NCBI GenBank assembly: GCA_016212095.1
Contig: JACRHH010000008.1
Location: forward strand, 1 to 58,817
Source: Nitrospirota bacterium
GTDB taxonomy: Bacteria; Nitrospirota; Thermodesulfovibrionia; SZUA-242
Direction of reading: 5' to 3'
DNA: 58,817 nucleotides
Positions 19,623-26,806 of the stretch are shown piece by piece. The position numbers were made by a program, and so were the translations under genes. Under the pieces are notes generated by a model. It searched no databases. It had not been told where the DNA came from and saw only the letters and a list, made by a program, of their open reading frames with translations. Within the stretch, counting starts at the first letter, position 1, and the number at the start of each line of letters is the position of its first letter.

Positions 19623-20129
19623 ATGATTGTCATCGGTATCGATCCCGGAAGCATTCACTGCGGCTGGGGACTTGTCGAAACATCCGGCGGCCGGACGAAA
19701 AAAATCGATTCCGGCCGCATAAACCTTCCGAAATCCGAACCGCTGTCTGTTAGATTGATGCAACTCCAGCAATCGCTCACAGAAATAATGTCGCAATGCT
19801 CGCCCGACGCGGCGGCGGTCGAGAAGATATTCTTCGCCAAAAGCATCCAGAGCGCGCTTGCGCTTGGCCATGCGCGCGGCGTGGTGCTCGCGTCGCTTGC
19901 GGCGCGCGGCGTGGCAATTCACGAGTATTCGCCGCTTGAGGTGAAGCAGTCGGTTGTCGGCTACGGCAAGGCCAGCAAAAAGCAGGTTCAGGAGATGGTG
20001 ACGGCAATACTGGGCCTTGCGGCCCTCCCGGAAGAGGACGAGGCCGACGCGCTGGCAATTGCTGTGTGCCATGCGCATGGGCAGGGGTTGAAGAGCAGGA
20101 TAGCGCAGGCGGAAGGAGCAAGGAGATGA
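19623..20129 (+). CDS. ruvC: Holliday junction resolvase RuvC
   Basis: RuvC cuts Holliday junctions bound by RuvAB. The 168-residue protein has its acidic active site intact: Asp in IGIDPGS, Glu in AAVEKIFF and the Asp pair in DEADALAIA. It starts 22 bp after yebC. Its stop codon overlaps the start of a DNA methyltransferase (ATGA at 20126), so the restriction-modification pair is coupled to it. The usual partner ruvA comes only after those two genes. Confidence 0.97.
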   Translation: MIVIGIDPGSIHCGWGLVETSGGRTKKIDSGRINLPKSEPLSVRLMQLQQSLTEIMSQCSPDAAAVEKIFFAKSIQSALALGHARGVVLASLAARGVAIHEYSPLEVKQSVVGYGKASKKQVQEMVTAILGLAALPEEDEADALAIAVCHAHGQGLKSRIAQAEGARR

Positions 20130-21574
20130 CACAGGCCGTACTCGATCCGGTCACATTTCCTGTGATTCCCCTCCTCACGCAGGATGATGAATTGGCCGGG
20201 ATTGTTCATCTGGACAAGCAGTTATTGCATCATTTCATTGCCATGCTCACAGTCGAACCGGCGCTAACCCGCCCATTGGTCAGTTTTCAGGCGAACAAAA
20301 CACGCCCGGTTTATCGCTGGTACAAATATAAAGAGGCTTTTTCGGCTTCACTGGTGGAATTCCTTTTTCACAAATACGGCGTTATGTCGGGCAAGGTACT
20401 GGATCCGTTTGCAGGCAGCGGAACAGCGTTGTTTGCCGCAAGCGTGGCCGGAATGGATGCGGATGGAATAGAGCTTCTGCCAATTGGCCGGGCAATCATT
20501 GACGCAAAGAAAATGCTTGAGTCTGAATTTACCCCCGAAGATTTCGAGCGTTTATTATTTTGGTCAACAGAACGAATTTGGGAGCAGTCGGAAGAACGCT
20601 TGACACTGCCTGAGTTGCGCATTACCAAAGGGGCGTACCCTGAGGACACCAAGGTTGCCATCGAAAAGTATTCAGCAGCCTGTTTCAAGGAAAACGCCAA
20701 GGTTCAGGCTGTGCTGCGCTTCGCACTCATCTGCATTCTGGAGTCTGTGAGCTATACGCGAAAGGATGGGCAATACCTCCGATGGGATTACCGCTCCGGG
20801 CGAAGACAGGGAGACACACTGTTTGATAAGGGCAAGATACTCGGTTTCGGGCAGGCAGTTTGCGCCAAAATCCGGGAGATTATTGAAGACATGTCGCCGT
20901 TATCCGGGAATGCAGGGCTTTTCCCGGTAGAGCGTTTTAACGGAAACATCAAAATACATGACGGATCATGCCTCGATATAATGCCGGTTCTGCCGGATAA
21001 CTCATACGATGCGATAATCACTTCGCCGCCCTATTGCAACCGATACGACTACACGCGAACATACGCGCTGGAGCTGGCGTTGATTGGAACGGATGAAGAC
21101 GATATAACCAACCTTAGACAGCGAATGCTCAGTTGCACAGTTGAAAACCGCGCGAAGGATCTGCTTTACATGAATCAGTCATGGGCCGCGCCGGTTGATG
21201 TAGCCAATGGACACAAACTGCTGCAAGCCATTCTGAAATATCTGGACGGCCAAAAAACGCTTGGCGCGTTGAATAATAACGGAATTCCCAGAATGGTGCG
21301 TGGCTATTTCTACGAAATGGCGTGCGTGATCGCGGAATGTTCGCGGGTTCTGAAGCCCGGAGCGCCGCTGTTCATGGTTAATGACAATGTTCGCTATGCC
21401 GGAGCAAGCGTTTCGGTGGACTTGATTCTCTCCAATATCGCCGAGGCATTTGGTTTTTCGGTCGAGAGTATCCTGGTTCTGCCAAACGGCAAGGGTAACA
21501 GCAGCCAGCAGATGGGTGAATTCGGGCGGGAACCTTTGCGGAAATGCGTTTATGTCTGGAGGAAGGCATTTTAA
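20126..21574 (+). CDS. Type II DNA methyltransferase, partner of AvaI/BsoBI-like endonuclease
   Basis: The 482-residue enzyme has the AdoMet-binding motif [10 protein letters not shown] at residues 91-100 and the catalytic SPPY at 300-303 within [13 protein letters not shown]. The SPPY form and the neighbour suggest an N4-cytosine methylase. The order, AdoMet motif first and catalytic motif well after it, leaves about 200 residues between for target recognition. The start overlaps the ruvC stop by 4 bp, and its stop overlaps the next ATG. GC content is visibly lower than in ruvC and ruvA, consistent with insertion by transfer. Confidence 0.9.
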   Translation: MTQAVLDPVTFPVIPLLTQDDELAGIVHLDKQLLHHFIAMLTVEPALTRPLVSFQANKTRPVYRWYKYKEAFSASLVEFLFHKYGVMSGKVLDPFAGSGTALFAASVAGMDADGIELLPIGRAIIDAKKMLESEFTPEDFERLLFWSTERIWEQSEERLTLPELRITKGAYPEDTKVAIEKYSAACFKENAKVQAVLRFALICILESVSYTRKDGQYLRWDYRSGRRQGDTLFDKGKILGFGQAVCAKIREIIEDMSPLSGNAGLFPVERFNGNIKIHDGSCLDIMPVLPDNSYDAIITSPPYCNRYDYTRTYALELALIGTDEDDITNLRQRMLSCTVENRAKDLLYMNQSWAAPVDVANGHKLLQAILKYLDGQKTLGALNNNGIPRMVRGYFYEMACVIAECSRVLKPGAPLFMVNDNVRYAGASVSVDLILSNIAEAFGFSVESILVLPNGKGNSSQQMGEFGREPLRKCVYVWRKAF

Positions 21575-22536
21575 TGTCGTACAAATGGCACATTGCCTCC
21601 ATTGACGATCTTGTTACCCCATATGAGGCGGTCAGGGCAGGTTTTGTTGCTCTTGCGCTGGAGAAAAACAGGCGCGCAACGCCATTCGTAGCAGAGGCGC
21701 GAGCGCTGAAAGTGGCGGCCATGCAGGCAAAAACGCCATCCGATCTTCTTGAAATCGAAGACATACAACGAGCATTGCTTACAGCGGCGGGAATATCCGA
21801 CAAGGCAAACGGTCATCTATCGCCGGAAAACAGATTTGAAGCCATTAATGAGCTTGTCCGTATTTATCTTGAACCGGCAGGAAAGAATTTCGCCGAGGAA
21901 CTGGTCTATCGCTTTCTTCTTACAAGGGGAGATACCCTTGGAGGCTCAATGCGCAATTGGGGCGGAGTCCTTGCCGAAAGAAAACTGACTAGAGCGATCA
22001 TAGCGGCTCTTGCCCTTTCAGGAAAAGAATATCAGTGGCTTAATCAGGACGACAGAAAATGGTCGCATCAGCCAAAGGATGACACTGGTATCGAATACAA
22101 CGTTAAGGGACTTGCATGGAAGCATGACGGGCAGTTCCGGACATTGCTCTACAACATCAGGGTTCCACTCGTTAATAAAAACGTCGATCTATGCTTGTTG
22201 CGTTGCTCCACCACCGACATTAGTTCTCCCGTGGAGGCAAAAAAGGTTTATCAATCCCATGAACTGTATATTGCTCTTGGAGAATTAAAAGGCGGCATCG
22301 ATCCTGCCGGAGCTGATGAGCATTGGAAAACGGCTGGATCAGCGCTTGAACGGATTAGAAGCGCCTTTCGGAATATTGGGCTGAGTCCCGATATTTTTTT
22401 CATTGGCGCGGCGATCGAGAAGGAAATGGCTGGGGAAATATGGCATTCTCTTGAAACCGGCGCTCTTGCAAACTCCGCCAATCTTACAAATGAAAACCAC
22501 ATCGCTTCCATATCTCGATGGCTGACTTCGCTATGA
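21574..22536 (+). CDS. AvaI/BsoBI-family type II restriction endonuclease
   Basis: The 320-residue protein shows the active-site arrangement I know from BsoBI (Asp212, Glu240, Lys242, His253). Here these are Asp205 in KNVDLCLL, Glu237 and Lys239 in ELKGG, and His250 in PAGADEHW, with the Glu-to-His spacing identical. The family cuts CYCGRG, so that is the predicted target; this is inference from the family. GGAGGAAGG precedes the ATG, which overlaps the methylase stop (TAATG). It lies 19 bp upstream of ruvA. Confidence 0.87.
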   Translation: MSYKWHIASIDDLVTPYEAVRAGFVALALEKNRRATPFVAEARALKVAAMQAKTPSDLLEIEDIQRALLTAAGISDKANGHLSPENRFEAINELVRIYLEPAGKNFAEELVYRFLLTRGDTLGGSMRNWGGVLAERKLTRAIIAALALSGKEYQWLNQDDRKWSHQPKDDTGIEYNVKGLAWKHDGQFRTLLYNIRVPLVNKNVDLCLLRCSTTDISSPVEAKKVYQSHELYIALGELKGGIDPAGADEHWKTAGSALERIRSAFRNIGLSPDIFFIGAAIEKEMAGEIWHSLETGALANSANLTNENHIASISRWLTSL

Positions 22537-22555
22537 CACCGGTGGAGCTAGAATC

Positions 22556-23143
22556 ATGATCGCCCTTCTTCGCGGCGCGGTTTTTTCCAAATCTCCCGAT
22601 CGCGTGGTGATCGACGCGGGCGGCGTGGGCTATCTGGTGAATATTTCGCACTCCACGTTCGAGCATATCCCCGATGTCGGCGCTGAGGCGCTTCTTCACA
22701 CGCATCTTCACGTGCGGGAAGACGCGCTTCAGCTTTACGGTTTCGCCACGCCCGACGAGCGCGATTACTTTCTTACGCTAAACGGCGTCTCCGGCGTTGG
22801 GCCGAAACTGGCGCTGGCGATTCTTTCCGGCGCGAAAACGGCTGAGCTTCGGCGGGCCATAGAGTTCGAGGACGTCGCTTTTCTGTCGCGCTTGCCCGGC
22901 CTCGGCAAGAAGACTGCGTCGAAGATAATTCTGGAACTGAAGGGCAAGCTGCCGGAAACAATTGGCAATGTCGGCCCGGCAGCGCCGGTTTCGAGCGTTT
23001 TCGACGACGCCATGTCGGCTCTCCTCAATCTGGGCTACAAGCGGGCCGAGGCCGAGGCGGCGCTTCGCACGGTCGATCCGGACTCGCCGTTCGAGGCAGC
23101 CGTGACCGGAGCGCTCAAAAGACTTTCACGAGCAGTTCATTAA
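22556..23143 (+). CDS. ruvA: Holliday junction branch migration protein RuvA
   Basis: RuvA binds Holliday junctions and loads RuvB. In 195 residues it has the N-terminal OB-fold (MIALLRGAVFSKSPDRVVID), two helix-hairpin-helix motifs (LNGVSGVGPKLALAIL and LPGLGKKTASKII) and the short RuvB-binding C-terminal domain. The GGTGGAG ribosome binding site supports the start. No ruvB follows; mutS2 starts 3 bp downstream instead. Confidence 0.97.
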   Translation: MIALLRGAVFSKSPDRVVIDAGGVGYLVNISHSTFEHIPDVGAEALLHTHLHVREDALQLYGFATPDERDYFLTLNGVSGVGPKLALAILSGAKTAELRRAIEFEDVAFLSRLPGLGKKTASKIILELKGKLPETIGNVGPAAPVSSVFDDAMSALLNLGYKRAEAEAALRTVDPDSPFEAAVTGALKRLSRAVH

Positions 23144-23146
23144 ACA

Positions 23147-25573
23147 TTGATCGACGATCACTCCCTCGCAATTCTCGAATTCCCGAAGCTTCTCGCCGCC
23201 ATCGCCCGCTACGCCGCAAGCGAGCCGGGGCATGACGCGGTTCTTGCGTTCAAGCCGCTGGAAAAACCGGACAGCATACTCCAACGGGTTGAAACCATTA
23301 CCGAAATCAGGCGGCTTACGGATTTCGGCGAGCCGATCAGGCTTGACGGATTTGCCGATCCCGCGCCGGTTTTTACGCGGCTTCGCCCGCTGGAAGCTGT
23401 GCTGAAGCCGCTTGAGCTCCGCAGCCTGATTCCGCTTCTTGCAAACGCCGAGGCCGTGTCCCGCGCCCTCAAAGGACGAGCCGACAGCCCGCGCCTTTTC
23501 GAGCTTGCAGAAAATATTCCGTGTTATCCGGTAATTCGCAAATTGATCGAGCGTTCGATAGATCAGGACGGCAACATCCCGGATTCCGCATCCGGCGAGC
23601 TTTCCCGCATACGAACGCGCATACGAACCGCCGAAAACCGTATCGAACGAAAACTGCGCGAGATGACCGCGCGGCAGGATGTTGGAAAATTACTGCAGGA
23701 AAACTTCGTGACGCGGCGGGGCGGGCGCTGGGTGATTCCGGTGCGGCGCGACGCGCAGGGCCGCGTGCCGGGCATCGTTCACGATGTGTCGAACTCCGGC
23801 GAGACCGTGTTTCTTGAACCTCTCGAAATTCTTCCGCTGGGCAACGAGCTTGGAGCCTTGGCGGCTCAGGAACGGGTCGAGGAGGCCCGGATTCTTAAGG
23901 AAATATCGCGCGAATGCCGCGACGCGCTTCCGGGCCTGGAACTGGCCGCCGGAATTCTTATTGCGCTCGACGCGCTTATCGCCTCGGCTTCATACGCCGA
24001 CGCTTTCCGCATGACGCCGCCTGAGATTGAAGTCACCAACTCGCTTCGCATCACGCGCGGGCGGCATCCGATTCTCTGGGAAGTAATGCGGGCGAACGAT
24101 CCCAAAACCTCCGGCCCGGTTGCGCTCGACATTTCGCTTGATGAAACCGGCTTCCGGGCCATCGTAATCACCGGCCCGAACACCGGCGGCAAGACCGTCG
24201 CATTGAAGACCGTCGGCCTGCTCTGCCTGATGGCGATGTCCGGGCTTCATGTTCCGGCTGCCGAAGGCTCGCGCTTCCCGATGCTTCAGACCATCGCGGC
24301 GGACATCGGCGACGAACAGTCCATCGAACAGAGTCTGTCCACCTTCTCCGGCCACATGAAGCGGGCGTCGGAGCTGATCTCGCGCTCCGGGCCGGGCAGC
24401 CTTATCGTGCTCGACGAGCTTGGCTCCGGAACCGATCCGGACGAAGGCGGGCCGCTTGCCTGCGCCATTTTGAGCGCGATTGTGGAGCGCGGCGGGCTGG
24501 CAGCGGCCTCGTCGCATCTGGGCGCGCTTAAGGAGTTCGTTCACGGACGCGCGCATATGCTGAACGCCGCCATGCGTTTCGATCACGAAACCCTTCAGCC
24601 GACATACGCGCTGGACGTGGGCGTTCCCGGAAGATCGCACGCCTTCGACATCGCCGGGCGCTGCGGCATTCCGGCGGATGTGGTGAGCGCCGCCCGCTCG
24701 ATGGTTTCCGGCAGCAAGGGAAGCGTGGATGATCTGGCGCTGGAGCTTTCCCGCCTGAGGGACGCCGCCGAGCGGGAACAGAATCTGGCCGGTGCGGCGC
24801 GTAGCGAGGCGGAGAAACTTAAGGCGGAGTATCACGAAAAGGTTTCATCCATCCGCAACAAGCGCAGGGAGCTTCTCGAAGCGGCAACCGCCGAGGCATC
24901 CGGCGTTGTGAGAACCGCCAGAGCCGAGGTTGAGCGCATAACCGCGGCGGTGAGAAAATCGGCTGCGGGAAATCCGCCGGAGAAGGCGGTTGCGGATGTC
25001 GCCAGATCGGCCCGCGTTGAGCTTGAAGCTGTCGAATCCGAAATCGCGCGGATAAAGGAGAGCGTTGCGCCGTCGGAATTCAGGCGCGTTTCCGTAGACT
25101 TTTTGCGGGAAGGCGAGACATATTTCGTTAAATCGCTCGGAGTCGGGGCTGTATTGGCGAAGATCAACCGGAAGACCGGAAGATGCAGGGTGAGAACCGG
25201 CGCGATTGAGGTGGAGGTGAGCGCGGAAGACTTGGGCGCGGTTGCGGCGGCAGAGAAGCCAAAGCAGGACAAAACGCCGATTCCGCAAGCGCCGCCGATT
25301 CGCTTCGATCTGGAACAACACGCGCCGGTGTATGAGTTGAACCTGATCGGAATGCGCGCTGACCCGGCCATCGAGAAGCTTGAGCGTTTCATTGAACAAG
25401 CCGCGCGAAGCGGGGCCAGGGAGGTTCGAATCGTTCATGGCGTGGGGGCCGGAATTCTTTCACGCGCGGTGCGCGAATTTCTATCCGCGCATCCGATGCG
25501 TCCGTCGTTCCGCGCCGGAGCGCGCGAGGAAGGCGGCAACGGGGCAACAATCGTATCGTTCGAGACGCCGTAG
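23147..25573 (+). CDS. mutS2: MutS2 with C-terminal Smr nuclease domain
   Basis: MutS2 proteins limit recombination and, in some bacteria, rescue collided ribosomes. The 808-residue protein starts with TTG. It has the MutS-type lever and clamp, Walker A ITGPNTGGKT near residue 344, Walker B VLDELGSGTDP near 422, a long charged coiled coil around 525-620, and an Smr domain from about 725 with LNLIGMRADPA and IVHGVGAG. There is no mismatch-recognition domain. The 3-bp gap to ruvA implies co-translation. Confidence 0.95.
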   Translation: MIDDHSLAILEFPKLLAAIARYAASEPGHDAVLAFKPLEKPDSILQRVETITEIRRLTDFGEPIRLDGFADPAPVFTRLRPLEAVLKPLELRSLIPLLANAEAVSRALKGRADSPRLFELAENIPCYPVIRKLIERSIDQDGNIPDSASGELSRIRTRIRTAENRIERKLREMTARQDVGKLLQENFVTRRGGRWVIPVRRDAQGRVPGIVHDVSNSGETVFLEPLEILPLGNELGALAAQERVEEARILKEISRECRDALPGLELAAGILIALDALIASASYADAFRMTPPEIEVTNSLRITRGRHPILWEVMRANDPKTSGPVALDISLDETGFRAIVITGPNTGGKTVALKTVGLLCLMAMSGLHVPAAEGSRFPMLQTIAADIGDEQSIEQSLSTFSGHMKRASELISRSGPGSLIVLDELGSGTDPDEGGPLACAILSAIVERGGLAAASSHLGALKEFVHGRAHMLNAAMRFDHETLQPTYALDVGVPGRSHAFDIAGRCGIPADVVSAARSMVSGSKGSVDDLALELSRLRDAAEREQNLAGAARSEAEKLKAEYHEKVSSIRNKRRELLEAATAEASGVVRTARAEVERITAAVRKSAAGNPPEKAVADVARSARVELEAVESEIARIKESVAPSEFRRVSVDFLREGETYFVKSLGVGAVLAKINRKTGRCRVRTGAIEVEVSAEDLGAVAAAEKPKQDKTPIPQAPPIRFDLEQHAPVYELNLIGMRADPAIEKLERFIEQAARSGAREVRIVHGVGAGILSRAVREFLSAHPMRPSFRAGAREEGGNGATIVSFETP

Positions 25574-25588
25574 CGGCAGGCAAATTTC

Positions 25589-26143
25589 ATGTCGGCTTGT
25601 CAGGAATCTGATCGATCTGTTATCTTACTGAGCTTGGAAAACGTTCCAGACAACGGATTTTCCGCCAAAGTCCACGATGAATACTTTATGCGGCTTGCCA
25701 TCGAGGAAGCCCTGAAGGCGCGGGATGAAGGCGATGTTCCGGTCGGCGCGGTTCTGGTCGGTAAAAATGGCGAAGTTCTGGCCAAAACCTGCAACCGCCG
25801 CGAGGCAGGCAACGATCCTACGGCTCACGCCGAGGTTCTGGCGCTTCGCGAGGCGGCAGGAAAAACCGGCGGCTGGCGGCTTGAAGGCGCAACGCTCTAT
25901 GTGACCAAAGAGCCTTGCATCATGTGCGCCGGAGCGATGATTAACGCAAGAATATCCCGCGTGGTCTTCGGATGCGCCGATATAAAGGCGGGCGCGGTTG
26001 TAAGCCTGTACCGGTTGCTTTCCGATAACCGGCTGAACCACCGGGTTCAGGTTGACTACGGAGTGCTTGAGGATGAAAACCGCAGCATGCTTCAGGAGTT
26101 TTTCCGGGCGAAGCGGTTGGTTTTATCGCGGAGAGGTGGCTGA
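25589..26143 (+). CDS. tadA: tRNA adenosine(34) deaminase TadA
   Basis: TadA converts adenosine to inosine at the wobble position of tRNA-Arg(ACG). The zinc and catalytic motifs are present: HAE in PTAHAEVLALREA and PCxxC in KEPCIMCAGAM. The ORF starts with a poorly conserved stretch of about 30 residues before FMRLAIEEALKARDEGDVP, where the family usually begins, so the true start may be further in. The last 14 bp of the gene, including the stop, are also the first 14 bp of tRNA-Ser. Confidence 0.95.
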   Translation: MSACQESDRSVILLSLENVPDNGFSAKVHDEYFMRLAIEEALKARDEGDVPVGAVLVGKNGEVLAKTCNRREAGNDPTAHAEVLALREAAGKTGGWRLEGATLYVTKEPCIMCAGAMINARISRVVFGCADIKAGAVVSLYRLLSDNRLNHRVQVDYGVLEDENRSMLQEFFRAKRLVLSRRGG

Positions 26144-26219
26144 GCGGCTGAAGGCGGCGGTCTCGAAAACCGTTGTGCTCGCAAGGGTACCGTGGGTTCA
26201 AATCCCACCCTCTCCGCCA
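26130..26219 (+). tRNA. tRNA-Ser (anticodon CGA), island integration target
   Basis: A 90-nt class II tRNA with long variable arm. The acceptor stem is GGAGAGG/CCTCTCC, the anticodon loop CTCGAAA gives CGA, and the discriminator G is followed by an encoded CCA. The gene overlaps tadA by 14 bp at its 5' end. Its last 30 bp are repeated exactly at 52011-52040, so integration kept the tRNA intact. Confidence 0.96.
26190..26219 (+). repeat. attL (tRNA-Ser 3' end)
   Basis: This is the left copy of the 30-bp identity block, starting CCGTGGGTTCAAATC and ending CTCTCCGCCA. Bases on both sides differ from the right copy, so 30 bp is the full extent of the match. Confidence 0.92.
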
Positions 26220-26233
26220 CGTAACTCATTGAT
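26220..26233 (+). repeat. Island-terminal inverted repeat, left arm
   Basis: CGTAACTCATTGAT directly abuts attL. Its exact reverse complement occurs at 51989-52002, 8 bp before attR. It may be an arm-type integrase or excisionase site. The rest of the stretch from 26234 to 26596 has no convincing gene; apart from the promoter at 26523 I see nothing else in it. Confidence 0.6.
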
Positions 26234-26522
26234 TGCAAACGATATTTAGCCTTCAAGCCCTTCAAGACACCGTCCCCAAACTGTCCCCAGACATTAAATT
26301 CGCATACTATAATCCCAGTGTCGGAATCGCAGCGTTTAGGGACATAAATCATGCGCCAAATCGTTATTATATTCGCCAGTGATAGCCAAAAGGTGAATCG
26401 ACGGTTATTTCAAACCTGTCCGGCTCTACTGGATGTATGCCCGCCTTGATATAAAAGAAACGCCAGAGATCTGTTGTTACGCCCATGAGTAGACATATGC
26501 GGCCTTGTGCGGTCAAAATCGT

Positions 26523-26551
26523 TTGACAATTGGCCCATGCCTAAATATATT
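26523..26551 (+). promoter_or_regulatory. Near-consensus sigma70 promoter of the defence operon
   Basis: TTGACA (26523-26528) and TATATT (26546-26551) are spaced by exactly 17 bp. The predicted start point, near 26558, is about 40 bp upstream of the HTH gene. It is the strongest promoter-like sequence I see in the window and the only obvious one for the 18-kb operon. Confidence 0.7.
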
Positions 26552-26596
26552 AGAGGCTGTTTTAATTTTATTGGGCGACAATCAGGAGTTCAAGAA

Positions 26597-26806
26597 ATGG
26601 CAGCGATGGAAGACCGATGGCTATCCGTGGATGAAATAGGCAAGTACCTCGGCGTGAGCAGCGACACGGTGTACCGATGGATAGACAAGTACGCAATGCC
26701 CGCGCATCGCATGGGGCGTCTTTGGAAATTCAAGAAAGACGACGTGGACGCGTGGGTGAAAGCTGGCGGCGCGGCTGAGTCAAACAATATGGTTTCGAGC
26801 GCATGA
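26597..26806 (+). CDS. Excisionase-family helix-turn-helix protein
   Basis: From the ATG at 26597 (AGGAG nine bases upstream) the product is 69 residues. WLSVDEIGKYLGVSSDTVYR followed by WIDKYAMPAHRMGRLWKFKK and DDVDAW is the standard HTH_17/excisionase fold. It may control island excision, or regulate the operon whose first gene it is: its stop overlaps the helicase start (ATGA), and it shares the strong promoter. The frame is open upstream to 26507, but that start would lie before the promoter. Confidence 0.85.
   Translation: MAAMEDRWLSVDEIGKYLGVSSDTVYRWIDKYAMPAHRMGRLWKFKKDDVDAWVKAGGAAESNNMVSSA

Noticed and set aside
22556-25573. Expected ruvB after ruvA
   Set aside because: The next gene is mutS2; no RuvB-type AAA+ ATPase is encoded in the window.
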